This document shows positions 1 to 7,247 of a stretch of DNA of 18,245 nt, piece after piece. Source of the stretch: Erysipelotrichaceae bacterium (GTDB lineage: Bacteria; Bacillota_I; Bacilli_A; Erysipelotrichales; Erysipelotrichaceae); the NCBI GenBank assembly GCA_017561615.1, contig JAFZBT010000063.1, positions 1-18,245 of the forward strand. The letters run 5' to 3'. The position numbers and the translations under genes were made by a program. Every line of letters starts with the position of its first letter. The first letter of the stretch is position 1. The notes beneath the pieces were generated by a model. It saw nothing but the letters and a program-made list of their open reading frames with translations. It was not told the DNA's origin and did no database searches.

Positions 1-153
1 CTGCGGAAAGAAGGCATCCAGAAGATCTTTGGCCTGGTATATAAGGATAACGATGAAGCAAACAGTTTCTGGGAAAGCCAGGGATATACTTTGCGTACGA
101 ACCTGAATTACCGAAACAAGAGTCTGAACGATAACATACCAACAGGAGAATAA
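1..153 (+). CDS. GNAT family N-acetyltransferase, C-terminal end (5' cut by window)
   Basis: The first 50 codons of the window read openly to a TAA at 151-153. The peptide contains EANSFWESQGY followed by RTNLNYRNKSLN. This is the usual end of a GNAT acetyltransferase: the helix that leads into a (F/Y)xxxGF/Y turn, then the last strand. GNAT enzymes move an acetyl group from acetyl-CoA to an amine; the substrate cannot be told from this fragment. The start and the acetyl-CoA loop lie upstream of the window. The next gene begins 111 bases later on the same strand, and I see no terminator between them, so joint transcription is possible. The family call rests on a short segment. Confidence 0.7.
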   Translation: MRKEGIQKIFGLVYKDNDEANSFWESQGYTLRTNLNYRNKSLNDNIPTGE

Positions 154-264
154 TCCGTATTTAATGAGCATATGAAAACAGCAACGGGGACTGCGCAGGA
201 ATTGGAAGATGAGGCAAAACCTCGTTGAAGCGGTGAGACCTGCACAACAGAGGAGAATGGGAAG

Positions 265-1143
265 ATGCATTTTGTTGAAGCCAAGACCATACTGAGCGGA
301 AGCAACGGTTTCTGCGGCATGAACATTTACCGCGGCTGCAGCCACGGATGTGTTTACTGTGACAGCCGCAGCAAGTGCTACCAGTTCATTCATCCGTTTG
401 AAGATATCGAAGTAAAGCAGAATGCTCCAGAGCTGCTGGAGGTGGCACTGAGATCAAAAAGAAAGAAATGCATGATCGGCACCGGCTCGATGTCCGATCC
501 CTACATGCATTGCGAAGAGAAACTGCGGCTGACCAGAAGATGCCTGGAAGTCATCAGAAAATACGGCTTCGGCGCCGCGATTCAGACCAAGTCAGACCGC
601 ATTCTTCAGGACATTGACCTGCTCGATGAAATCAACCGGACGGCCAAATGCGTGGTGCAGATCACCCTTACTACTTATGACGATGAACTATGCCGCCTTC
701 TTGAACCCAACGTCTGCAACACCAAAAGACGCATTGAGGTTCTGGAGAAGATGCAGGAAAGAGGCATACCGACCGTGGTCTGGATGACGCCGATCCTGCC
801 GTTCATCAATGATACCGCGGAAAACGTCACTGCCATTCTGAATGAATGCGCCAGAGTTGGCGTAAAGGGCGTCATAGATTTCGGCATGGGACTGACGCTC
901 AGGGAAGGCGACCGGGAATACTACTACCAGGCGCTTGACCGCCATTTCCCGGGTATGAAGCAGCGCTACATCAGCCGCTACGGCAACGCCTATGAGCTGC
1001 CCAGCCCGAACGCGGCTGAACTGAGAGAAGTGTTCCGGAAGATCTGCCGGGATAACGGGATGCTGTCGAGCCCGGAAGAGTGCTTCCGCTACATGTACGA
1101 GTTTCCGGAGAAGAACGAGCAGATGAGCATGTTTGATCTGTAG
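265..1143 (+). CDS. SPL-family radical SAM protein
   Basis: This is a 292-residue radical SAM protein of the spore-photoproduct-lyase-like group (COG1533 type). The cluster motif Cx3CxxC is seen as RGCSHGCVYC, with C25, C29 and C32 expected to bind a 4Fe-4S cluster that cleaves S-adenosylmethionine. The segment after it (CMIGTGSMSDPYMHCE, about residues 70-85) matches the conserved region of this family, and the protein ends in QMSMFDL, similar to the QLSLFD tails common in relatives. The start at 265 is set by AGGAGA at 251-256. True spore photolyases repair DNA, but most proteins of this wider group have no proven substrate, so no reaction is assigned. A GNAT gene follows after 17 bases and is probably in the same transcript. 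Confidence 0.88.
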   Translation: MHFVEAKTILSGSNGFCGMNIYRGCSHGCVYCDSRSKCYQFIHPFEDIEVKQNAPELLEVALRSKRKKCMIGTGSMSDPYMHCEEKLRLTRRCLEVIRKYGFGAAIQTKSDRILQDIDLLDEINRTAKCVVQITLTTYDDELCRLLEPNVCNTKRRIEVLEKMQERGIPTVVWMTPILPFINDTAENVTAILNECARVGVKGVIDFGMGLTLREGDREYYYQALDRHFPGMKQRYISRYGNAYELPSPNAAELREVFRKICRDNGMLSSPEECFRYMYEFPEKNEQMSMFDL

Positions 1144-1160
1144 GACAGGGAGGAACAGAG

Positions 1161-1958
1161 ATGATTAAGGAATATGCCAATGGCAGGGAATTCATTGAAG
1201 ATAACAAGGCCTTTTTAGATCAGAACCGCTACATGTCGGCATTTTTCTATCTTGATGCCGAGCTGCTTGAACAAGCGAATAAAAGTGATTATGCCATGAA
1301 GATCACCGATGATCCCCATGTCATGGTCGCCATGAAAGTCTCCAAGTATAATCTGATGCTCTATGGCGATAAGGAATGCACAAAAGAACTGATGCATTAC
1401 CTTCAGGAAAACGGCTACCAGTTCAGCGGAATTTTATGTGCGAGCGACGTTGGCGAGGAACTGATGAAAGTGTCAGAGGAACTCTCTGGTAAGGAATACC
1501 GGCTGCTGATCGGCATGGACTTCATGGAGACCAGAGAGTATACGGAACCCTCATCAGACGAAGTGGTCCATCCCACGGAAGATGACATCGATGAGATGTT
1601 TGAAATGGCCGGCAATTTCATAGTTGACTGCGGACTTCCTGATCAGATCGAAAAAGAAAAGCTGCTTGCCAGGCTGAATGACTTCCGGATCATCAGAGAC
1701 AATGACACCATTGTCTCCATGGCGGCTGTCAAGCCTGATACCGATACCTCATGCAAGATATCTTACGTTTATACCAGACCCCAGTACCGGGGGAAGGGCT
1801 ATGGCCGTAAGGTTGTCAACAGCATTAAGAACGAGATCCTGGCCATGGACAGAACGGCTACTCTGAATGTAGATCAGGCTAACCCGATTTCCAACCACAT
1901 TTACGAATCACTGGGTTTCAGGAAAGTGTTTTCTCAGGGAGTCTATGTTCTGAAATGA
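1161..1958 (+). CDS. GNAT family N-acetyltransferase (two-part, 265 aa)
   Basis: The C-terminal 100 or so residues form a GNAT domain. RPQYRGKGYGRKVV is motif A with the Q/RxxGxG/A pyrophosphate-binding loop for acetyl-CoA, and NPISNHIYESLGFRKV is motif B with the usual terminal turn. The N-terminal half (about residues 1-130) carries no motif I recognise but has the size and character of the degenerate first lobe seen in other 260-280 residue GNAT proteins. The start follows GGGAGGAA at 1148-1155. It sits 17 bases after the radical SAM gene and likely shares its mRNA. The acceptor substrate is unknown. Two GNAT genes flank the radical SAM gene, but they differ in length and need not be related. 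Confidence 0.85.
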   Translation: MIKEYANGREFIEDNKAFLDQNRYMSAFFYLDAELLEQANKSDYAMKITDDPHVMVAMKVSKYNLMLYGDKECTKELMHYLQENGYQFSGILCASDVGEELMKVSEELSGKEYRLLIGMDFMETREYTEPSSDEVVHPTEDDIDEMFEMAGNFIVDCGLPDQIEKEKLLARLNDFRIIRDNDTIVSMAAVKPDTDTSCKISYVYTRPQYRGKGYGRKVVNSIKNEILAMDRTATLNVDQANPISNHIYESLGFRKVFSQGVYVLK

Positions 1959-1959
1959 A

Positions 1960-2023
1960 TTGCACATTGCATAGTTAACCAATGCGCAAGATTTGCACAT
2001 CAGTCGTAAACAGAATGTGCAAA
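1960..2023. promoter_or_regulatory. Two tandem inverted repeats built on TTGCACAT
   Basis: The 97-base gap before the nitroreductase gene holds two adjacent dyads. The first is TTGCACATTG (1960-1969) against CAATGCGCAA (1980-1989), nine of ten bases paired around a 10-base spacer. The second is TTTGCACAT (1992-2000) against ATGTGCAAA (2015-2023), nine of nine around 14 bases. All four arms share a TTGCRCAT core. No T-tract follows, so these are not ordinary terminators. Two spaced copies of one dyad suggest operators for a dimeric repressor acting on the downstream gene. No good -10 box could be placed, so the promoter position is unresolved. Confidence 0.5.
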
Positions 2024-2055
2024 ACCATCTGATTAATACAAAGAGGAGATTCATC

Positions 2056-2823
2056 ATGGAAGAAAGACTTTATGACATGATTTTCAAAAGGAAGTCCTTC
2101 CATCTGTTCCGTAATTGCGGACAGGAGGAGATCATTGAAGAAGATGTTGAACTGATAAGGAAACAGTATCAGGAGCTGGTTCCTCTTTATCCCGAGATAA
2201 AAACGGCCATACGCATTGTCAGGACAGAGGAAACCACCTGTAAGCGCGGGCAGGAGTACTGTATTCTGTTCTACAGCGAAAAGAAAGACGGCTATCTCGC
2301 CAACATCGGCTATCTGGGTGAACAGCTGGACCTCTGGCTGGTTTCCCGTGACATCGGTACTCTGTGGTTTGGCATCGGAAAAGTAGAAGAAGCTTCCTTT
2401 GAAGGATTGGACTTCGTCATCATGATGGCGATCCGCAAGATCCCTGACGCTTCGATTTTCCGTAAGGACATGTTCAAGAGCAAGCGCAAGCCCGTTGAGG
2501 AGATCTGGCAAGGTGAAGAGATTGAAGGAGTGACGGACATCGTCCGCTTTGCCCCCAGTGCCTGCAACACCCAGCCCTGGCTGGTCATCAATGACGGAGA
2601 CACCCTGTCGGTTTACCGTTACCGCATGCCGGGCAAGCGGGGCATCATGCCGGCTGATCAGGTAGCTTTCTACAACCGCATCGACATCGGCATCTTCCTG
2701 TGCTTTCTGGAACTGTGCCTGCAGAATCGTTCTATAGGCTTTCAGAGGGAACTGTTCATCGACCGGGGAGGCAGTGAGGAAATGACGCTGAATGCCGTAT
2801 ACCGGATAACGGAAAAGCAATGA
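2056..2823 (+). CDS. Nitroreductase family protein (TM1586 type)
   Basis: This is a 255-residue flavin-dependent nitroreductase-like protein. It opens with MIFKRKSFHLFR, the R(R/K)S-type phosphate contact near the N terminus that this superfamily uses to hold FMN. Around residues 166-175 it has APSACNTQPW, a second conserved nitroreductase segment (APSAxNxQPW). The arrangement, with two half-domains in one chain, resembles the putative TM nitroreductase family (Pfam TM1586_NiRdase). The reading frame is open 21 codons further upstream, but AGAGGAG directly before position 2056 and the protein alignment favour the ATG at 2056. The natural substrate is unknown. The upstream tandem inverted repeats suggest it is separately regulated from the GNAT gene before it. 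Confidence 0.82.
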   Translation: MEERLYDMIFKRKSFHLFRNCGQEEIIEEDVELIRKQYQELVPLYPEIKTAIRIVRTEETTCKRGQEYCILFYSEKKDGYLANIGYLGEQLDLWLVSRDIGTLWFGIGKVEEASFEGLDFVIMMAIRKIPDASIFRKDMFKSKRKPVEEIWQGEEIEGVTDIVRFAPSACNTQPWLVINDGDTLSVYRYRMPGKRGIMPADQVAFYNRIDIGIFLCFLELCLQNRSIGFQRELFIDRGGSEEMTLNAVYRITEKQ

Positions 2824-2855
2824 ACAAATAATGCTTAATTTGCGAAAAATACTGG

Positions 2856-2887
2856 TTGAATTATTAAAACATAAGTGATAATATAAT
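2856..2887 (+). promoter_or_regulatory. Promoter of tRNA-Lys
   Basis: TTGAAT at 2856-2861 lies 17 bases before TAATAT at 2879-2884, which overlaps a perfect TATAAT at 2882-2887 (20-base spacing). Either -10 would start transcription just before the tRNA at 2897. Which hexamer is used cannot be decided by reading. Confidence 0.5.
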
Positions 2888-2896
2888 TAAGCAACT

Positions 2897-2972
2897 GCTT
2901 GAATAGCTCAGATGGTAGAGCAACTGACTCTTAATCAGTGGGTCTAGGGTTCGAGTCCCTATTCGAGCACCA
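2897..2972 (+). tRNA. tRNA-Lys (anticodon CUU)
   Basis: A full cloverleaf can be folded. The acceptor stem is GCTTGAA with TTCGAGC (one T-G pair), the D arm is GCTC/GAGC, and the anticodon stem ACTGA/TCAGT closes the loop CTCTTAA, which gives anticodon CTT. The T arm is TAGGG/CCCTA around TTCGAGT. Discriminator A2969 is followed by an encoded CCA at 2970-2972. The anticodon reads AAG lysine codons. It has its own promoter and terminator and appears to be a single-gene unit. Confidence 0.96.
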
Positions 2973-2981
2973 GTTGAAAAG

Positions 2982-3003
2982 AAAACCGGGAAACCGGTTT
3001 TTT
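2982..3003 (+). terminator. Terminator of tRNA-Lys
   Basis: AAAACCGG (2982-2989) pairs with CCGGTTTT (2994-3001) around a GAAA tetraloop, and the T run extends to 3003. It lies nine bases after the tRNA CCA end. Confidence 0.85.
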
Positions 3004-3030
3004 CTTTGCCCTGTCTCAGGCCGGGAAGTG

Positions 3031-3059
3031 TTGTTTAGAAGGTCTGTTGATTGTATAAT
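3031..3059 (+). promoter_or_regulatory. Promoter of the first aldolase gene
   Basis: TTGTTT at 3031-3036 and a perfect TATAAT at 3054-3059 are separated by exactly 17 bases. Transcription would start near 3066, giving a leader of about 50 bases before the ATG at 3118. Confidence 0.75.
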
Positions 3060-3117
3060 TTAATCAGGAAATAACGGCCTTCAGGGAATGGTGATTCTCA
3101 GGGCTATGGAGGAAAAA

Positions 3118-4053
3118 ATGAAATTAGTAACCACAAAGGAAATGTTCAAGAAGGCATACGAGGGCAAGTACGCCATCGGCGCCTTTAATGTCGACAACAT
3201 CGACATCATGATGGGTGTTCTCGCCGGCGCTGCCCGGACGAAGTCACCGGTCATCATCGCCGTATCCGAAGGCGCGCTGAAGTACATGCATCCTGCCTAC
3301 ATCAGAGAAGCCATCAAGGCCGCCTGCGAGGAAAACGACATCCCCATCGCCCTGCATCTGGACCACGGCAAGAGCGTTGAACTCTGCAAACAGTGCTGCG
3401 ATAACGGCTTTACTTCCGTCATGATCGATGCCTCAGCCTATGACTTTGAGACCAACATCGCCATGACCAGGGAAGTCGTCGAGTATGCCCATGCCAGAGA
3501 CGTCGTCGTTGAAGGCGAACTGGGTGCCATTGCCGGCATTGAGGACGACATTGTCGTCGAAGACAAATACGGTCAGTTCACTCATCCGGCTGATGCCGTT
3601 GAGTTCGTTCAGCGCACCGGCATCGATTCCCTGGCCATCGCCATCGGAACCGCCCATGGCGCCTACAAGTTCAAACCCGGACAGAAGCCGCAGCTGCGCT
3701 TCGACATCCTGGAAGAGATCACTTCCCTGATGCCGGGCTATCCGCTGGTTCTCCATGGTGCCTCTTCCGTACCGCATGACCGCCTGGAGATCTTCAACCA
3801 GTACGGCGGCAATCTGCCGGAAGCCATCGGCATTCCCGAGGCCATGCTGAGAGAAGCGGCCAGCAAGGGCATCTGCAAGATCAACGTCGGAACCGACATC
3901 CGCGTCTGCTACTTCGGTCAGGTCCGCAAGGCCTGCGTTGAGAAGCCGGAGAAGTTCGACGGCCGTACCTATCTCGAACCGGGCCGTCTGGCGGTTGCCG
4001 ACATGGTTGCCGACAAGATCGTCAACGTCCTCGGCAGTAACGACAAGGCTTAG
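3118..4053 (+). CDS. Class II fructose-bisphosphate-type aldolase, copy 1
   Basis: This is a 311-residue zinc-dependent ketose-bisphosphate aldolase. The family splits fructose 1,6-bisphosphate (or tagatose 1,6-bisphosphate in relatives) into dihydroxyacetone phosphate and an aldehyde. HLDHG at 80-84 gives the catalytic Asp82 and zinc ligand His83. GELG supplies Glu134, GTAHGAYK supplies His180, LHGASS supplies His213, and KINVGTD (254-260) is the phosphate-binding loop. The frame is open from 3088, but GGAGG at 3108-3112 sits five bases before 3118, which also matches the paralogue's start. A second copy lies 3.2 kb away on the other strand. Copy 1 lacks a 10-residue insert of copy 2 and reads NVGTD where copy 2 reads NIDSD, so a different sugar preference is possible. 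It has its own promoter. Confidence 0.9.
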   Translation: MKLVTTKEMFKKAYEGKYAIGAFNVDNIDIMMGVLAGAARTKSPVIIAVSEGALKYMHPAYIREAIKAACEENDIPIALHLDHGKSVELCKQCCDNGFTSVMIDASAYDFETNIAMTREVVEYAHARDVVVEGELGAIAGIEDDIVVEDKYGQFTHPADAVEFVQRTGIDSLAIAIGTAHGAYKFKPGQKPQLRFDILEEITSLMPGYPLVLHGASSVPHDRLEIFNQYGGNLPEAIGIPEAMLREAASKGICKINVGTDIRVCYFGQVRKACVEKPEKFDGRTYLEPGRLAVADMVADKIVNVLGSNDKA

Positions 4054-4061
4054 AAACGAAT

Positions 4062-4084
4062 AAAACCGGCAACATGCCGGTTTT
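4062..4084. terminator. Bidirectional terminator between aldolase copy 1 and the 2H phosphoesterase gene
   Basis: AAAACCGGC (4062-4070) pairs with GCCGGTTTT (4076-4084) around AACAT. The A and T runs flank both sides, so it can end transcription from both convergent genes in their 46-base gap. Confidence 0.85.
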
Positions 4085-4099
4085 ACTGTGGAATGATTG

Positions 4100-4621
4100 T
4101 CAGTTTTCGGCCGGCGCCTCTTCGATCAGATCGATCGCGGCGATCTCCTGCATGGGCCAGAAGGAACAGACCTGCAGGCGGGTGATCCAGCCCAGGAAGG
4201 GCCTGAACGATTTCACCAGGACGCTCAGAGCCGCGCAGACGTTCTCCGTTTCGTCCATGAGCAGGGTGATGTGCGGTATCCAGGGATACATCTGCGGAGC
4301 CTGCGGTCCGCAGGCTGCCCGCAGCTTTTCCAGCTGCGGATTGCTTTCCGGCGCCGCAAAGAGAACCCGTCCTCCGGCAAATACGCCGATGTGGCTGACG
4401 TAGACCGGTATCGGCGCAAACTGCTCCGCGGCTTCATACATTGTTTCCAGGGCTCTGGCCTGCTGGTCAGAGGCGAAGGTCATCAGACTGATGTGATAGG
4501 GTACTTCCGGTGACTGACTGCCGGTGAAGCCGGCTTCCTTCAGGGAAGCGTACCAGCCGGCCATGAGTTTCTGCGACTCTTCGTCCAGATCAGCCATCAG
4601 CGTCAAGAACTGTTCAGACAT
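4100..4621 (-). CDS. 2H phosphoesterase superfamily protein (2'-5' RNA ligase-like)
   Basis: This 173-residue protein has the two HxS/TL motifs that define the 2H phosphoesterase fold: YHISL with His43 and PHITL with His117, about 74 residues apart. The family includes 2'-5' RNA ligases and cyclic phosphodiesterases acting on 2',3'-cyclic or 2'-5' phosphate bonds of RNA or nucleotides. Both catalytic histidines are intact. The start at 4621 is preferred because AGGAG (4628-4632 on the complement) lies six bases upstream; an ATG two codons earlier directly touches that site. The gene is alone on its strand and convergent with the aldolase gene. The exact substrate is not known from sequence. 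Confidence 0.82.
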   Translation of the reverse strand: MSEQFLTLMADLDEESQKLMAGWYASLKEAGFTGSQSPEVPYHISLMTFASDQQARALETMYEAAEQFAPIPVYVSHIGVFAGGRVLFAAPESNPQLEKLRAACGPQAPQMYPWIPHITLLMDETENVCAALSVLVKSFRPFLGWITRLQVCSFWPMQEIAAIDLIEEAPAEN

Positions 4622-4655
4622 AGGCATCTCCTGTCAATTGGTTTTCTCTGCCTCA

Positions 4656-4684
4656 ATTCTAACAGATAAAGGCGCGCTCATAAA
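4656..4684 (-). promoter_or_regulatory. Probable promoter of the 2H phosphoesterase gene
   Basis: On the minus strand TGTTAGAAT (4664 to 4656) is an extended -10 box. The -35 region, TTTATG at 4684-4679 with 17-base spacing, is weak. The same TGTTAGAAT string precedes aldolase copy 2. Confidence 0.45.
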
Positions 4685-4723
4685 GGATACTGAAGCGTGC
4701 CCGCTGCCCGGTGGACCGGGAAA

Positions 4724-4752
4724 ATGGCAGAAAGCCGGATTTGCGGTATAAT
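4724..4752 (+). promoter_or_regulatory. Probable promoter of the four-gene operon
   Basis: A perfect TATAAT lies at 4747-4752. ATGGCA at 4724-4729, 17 bases upstream, matches TTGACA at four of six positions. It would drive the operon starting at 4782. Confidence 0.5.
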
Positions 4753-4781
4753 TAAGGCAGAAAACGAGCGAGGAAGTCACG

Positions 4782-5183
4782 ATGAAGAATTACATGAAGT
4801 CATTTCTGGTTGTCATATGCGTCATTTTCATGTCCATGGGAATAGGCGGTTTCTTCAATGAAGGCGAACTGTCCGAAAGAATTCTCTTTTCCCTGGTATG
4901 CATCATCGGAGGCGGTGCCGGCATCTGGCTGGTCTGCTTTTCGGACCACCTCAACGTTTCCGGACTGAATTACCGCGGCCTGACGCCGGGCCTGATTGCC
5001 AGAAGCGGCCTGCTGGCCGTCTTTGCCGTCGCGTGCTTCCTTTACATGAAGGCCGCAATGTGGTCGCAGCTGGTTCCCGGAATGAAGGGCCTGATCATCG
5101 CCATGGCCCTGACGCTGCCGTTAATGTTCATCTATCACATCTATCTGTATGTCAAGCAGGAGAGAAAGAATGTCAAAGGCTGA
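4782..5183 (+). CDS. Small integral membrane protein, unknown function
   Basis: This is a 133-residue hydrophobic protein with four predicted membrane helices, at about residues 6-25, 33-52, 72-91 and 101-123. The short loops include a polar stretch with SDHLNVSGLNYRG between helices two and three, and the C-terminal tail is basic (KQERKNVKG). I recognise no family signature. The start follows GAGGAA a few bases upstream and is the first gene after a TATAAT box. Its last 14 bases overlap the start of the oxidoreductase gene, so translation of the two is likely coupled. The function is unknown and should not be inferred from the neighbour alone. Confidence 0.75.
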   Translation: MKNYMKSFLVVICVIFMSMGIGGFFNEGELSERILFSLVCIIGGGAGIWLVCFSDHLNVSGLNYRGLTPGLIARSGLLAVFAVACFLYMKAAMWSQLVPGMKGLIIAMALTLPLMFIYHIYLYVKQERKNVKG

Positions 5184-6147
5184 AAAAGCCGTCAACTGGG
5201 GAATTCTCGGTCTGGGCAACATCGCCCACCGCTTCTGCCGCTCACTCAGCAACATTGAGGAAGGCCGGCTTTATGCCGTGGCTTCCCACAAGCCGCAGAA
5301 GCGCCAGCAGTTTAAGGAAGAATTCGGCGCTCAAAAGCTCTACGACGATTACTCAGCGCTTCTGCAGGATGAAGATGTCGACATCGTATACATAGCCCTC
5401 CCGCACCGCTGGCATTACCAGTGGGTCATGGAGGCGCTCAGGCAGGGGAAGAGTGTCCTGTGCGAGAAACCGGCCGTAGTGAGCTGCCGGGAAGCTGAGG
5501 AGATCTTTGCGCTGGCGGCTGAGAAGAACCTGTTCTACATGGAAGCCATGAAGACCCGCTTCATGCCTCTGGTGGCCAGGATCCACGAACTTCTCGATCA
5601 GAATAATATCGGCGAGATCCGCTACATGGAAGTTCATTTCACGGCCTGTTACGACTTCCCCGAAGACCATTACATCTGGGACCGCCGATACGGAGGCTGC
5701 TTCTACGACATGGGCTGCTACGGCATCGCCAGCATTACCGACTACATTCACGAAGACCCCCTCGGCGTTGATGTCAGCTGCCGGAAGAAAAAGGGCGTTG
5801 ACGCGCATACCCTGGCCCTCTGCCGCTTCGCTTCCGGAGCGGAAGCTCTGTGCGAATCGGCGTTCAATGACCGCTCAAACAAGCGCTCTTTGCTGATCAG
5901 GGGAACCCGCGGCACCATTGAAGCGGATAACTTCTACCGTCCGGCCAGCCTGACGCTGAAAAACGATGAGGGACAGCAGCACTGGGAAGAGCCCTATGGC
6001 GATGACGATTTCCAGTATGAGATCAGACACGTGCACGACTGTCTGCGCCAGGGCATCAAGGAGAGTCCGCTGATGAGCAGGGATTCCACCATGCGCTATG
6101 TGCGGCTGATGGAGATGATCAGGGAAAGGATCGATGAAGAACCATGA
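5170..6147 (+). CDS. Gfo/Idh/MocA family oxidoreductase
   Basis: This is a 325-residue NAD(P)-dependent oxidoreductase. The N-terminal Rossmann fold shows GLGNIA at 14-19 for dinucleotide binding. CEKP at 98-101 carries the lysine typical of this family's active site (EKP motif). The second domain contains YGGCFYDMGCYGI (about 174-186), like the GGGALxDxGCY segment of dihydrodiol-dehydrogenase-type members. Family members oxidise or reduce sugars, inositols or related hydroxyl compounds; the substrate here is unknown. The frame extends seven codons further upstream, but AGGAG at 5158-5162 fixes the start at 5170. It overlaps the membrane protein gene by 14 bases, and its stop overlaps the next start as ATGA. 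Confidence 0.9.
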   Translation: MSKAEKAVNWGILGLGNIAHRFCRSLSNIEEGRLYAVASHKPQKRQQFKEEFGAQKLYDDYSALLQDEDVDIVYIALPHRWHYQWVMEALRQGKSVLCEKPAVVSCREAEEIFALAAEKNLFYMEAMKTRFMPLVARIHELLDQNNIGEIRYMEVHFTACYDFPEDHYIWDRRYGGCFYDMGCYGIASITDYIHEDPLGVDVSCRKKKGVDAHTLALCRFASGAEALCESAFNDRSNKRSLLIRGTRGTIEADNFYRPASLTLKNDEGQQHWEEPYGDDDFQYEIRHVHDCLRQGIKESPLMSRDSTMRYVRLMEMIRERIDEEP

Positions 6148-6566
6148 AAACCATATTCAGAGCAAACCTGCCGCCATTTGGCCTGTATGACATGATTACC
6201 GACCGCCTGGAGACTAACGGCGACAGCCTGATCATGCATCTGCCGGAAGGGCTGATCAGAAACGAGGAACCCTATCAGGTCGTCAGAGGAGCAGTGCAGA
6301 TAGAACAGGTGGACCTTGAAACCAGTTTCGTCTATCTGCTGGCTCCGTATGCCATGCTGGGGCAGTTTTCCGGACGCAAGATCGAACTGCGCCGCTTCCT
6401 CGATGAATTCACCTGGCGCGACTTTGAGATCAGCAACGAGTACCACGGCCGCCACAGCGTCATCTACAAAGGCTACTTTTCCAAATTCAACGGCGAAGAC
6501 CTGGTCGTGGAGGCGATGCTGGAGATCAGCCACTACGGCGACATCGTCTACGAAACCGAAGAATAG
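6144..6566 (+). CDS. Hypothetical protein, 140 aa, unrecognised
   Basis: I do not recognise this protein. It is soluble, acidic and probably rich in beta strands, with no signal peptide or membrane segment. It contains alternating hydrophobic stretches such as SFVYLLAPYAML and HSVIYKGYFSKF, and a charged segment KIELRRFLDEFTWRDFEI. No cysteines or obvious metal motif are present. The start codon overlaps the oxidoreductase stop in an ATGA, which indicates translational coupling; there is no strong ribosome binding site of its own. That arrangement, plus codon use like its neighbours, supports a real gene. Its place between an oxidoreductase and a cysteine-cluster protein does not by itself reveal a role. 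Confidence 0.7.
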   Translation: MKTIFRANLPPFGLYDMITDRLETNGDSLIMHLPEGLIRNEEPYQVVRGAVQIEQVDLETSFVYLLAPYAMLGQFSGRKIELRRFLDEFTWRDFEISNEYHGRHSVIYKGYFSKFNGEDLVVEAMLEISHYGDIVYETEE

Positions 6567-6584
6567 AAGGACTTAAACAGGCAT

Positions 6585-7202
6585 ATGAAGAAAGTCGATT
6601 ATCAGAAGATCTATGAACTGCTGAACCGCCGGGAGATCCTGGATTTTGACTGCGGCCTGCTCTGTTCGGCAGCCTGCTGCCGGCCGGATGGCTGTTATGA
6701 CGAAGCGGTGATCAACGAGGACTATCTTCTGGAAAACGACGATGAGGAAATGGGCATCTTCCTCTTCCCCGGGGAAGAGAAGATGAGTCTGCCCAGAGAC
6801 TGGCAGAGCAGTTCGCTGGAAGACGCCCAGGCGATGGGCTTTCCGGCCAGCTGGGAAGCTGTCTGCTTCGTCAGCTGCGGCGGCAAGAAGTTCTGCCAGC
6901 GCCATAAGCGGCCGATGCAGTGCCGTACCTTCCCCTTCTGTCCGCATCTGAATGAGAACAACGAGCTTTCACTCATCTACTATCCCGATGAGCTGCCCTA
7001 CCGCTGCCCGATCATTGAGGAGCGCATTCCCGTCAACAAGGCTTACCTGAAGGACCTGCTGGAAGCCTGGCAGCTGATGCTTGAGGACCCGCGCATCTAT
7101 GAGCTGGTCAGGGAAGACTCCCGCCAGCGGGTAAGTGAGCAGCTGCCGGTCGAAGCCGTCATCTCCGCGCCGCTGCGCCGCAGACCAGAATACAACAAAT
7201 GA
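6585..7202 (+). CDS. YkgJ-like cysteine cluster protein
   Basis: This 205-residue protein has eleven cysteines. An N-terminal group C23, C27, C31, C32 and C37 forms Cx3Cx3CC, a variant of the CxxCxxCC signature of the YkgJ family (putative zinc- or iron-chelating domain). A second group (C94, C98, C104, C113, C119, C141) includes RPMQCRTFPFC, the RPxxCRxFPF segment typical of this family. GIFLFPGEE near residue 57 is also seen in relatives as I recall them. Metal or iron-sulfur binding is likely but unproven, and no pathway is known. The gene follows the 140-residue gene after 18 bases and closes the operon. Its ribosome site, AAGGA at 6567-6571, lies far (13 bases) from the ATG. Confidence 0.8.
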   Translation: MKKVDYQKIYELLNRREILDFDCGLLCSAACCRPDGCYDEAVINEDYLLENDDEEMGIFLFPGEEKMSLPRDWQSSSLEDAQAMGFPASWEAVCFVSCGGKKFCQRHKRPMQCRTFPFCPHLNENNELSLIYYPDELPYRCPIIEERIPVNKAYLKDLLEAWQLMLEDPRIYELVREDSRQRVSEQLPVEAVISAPLRRRPEYNK

Positions 7203-7226
7203 AAACATCCCCGGACGGGGATGTTT
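7203..7226. terminator. Bidirectional terminator between the operon and aldolase copy 2
   Basis: AAACATCCCC (7203-7212) pairs with GGGGATGTTT (7217-7226) around GGAC, a perfect 10-base-pair stem in the 45-base gap between convergent genes. T-rich sequence follows on the plus strand. Confidence 0.85.
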
Positions 7227-7247
7227 CAGTTTTAATGAGGTTATTGA

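Noticed and set aside
172..228. 18-codon open frame between the first GNAT fragment and the radical SAM gene
   Set aside because: It has no ribosome binding site and no recognisable product; such a length is expected by chance. The rest of 154-264 shows only a weak 4-base-pair hairpin (GAGG/CCTC) without a T-tract.
1992..2023. The TTTGCACAT/ATGTGCAAA dyad as a terminator for the GNAT gene
   Set aside because: The loop is 14 bases, the stem is AT-rich and no T-tract follows.
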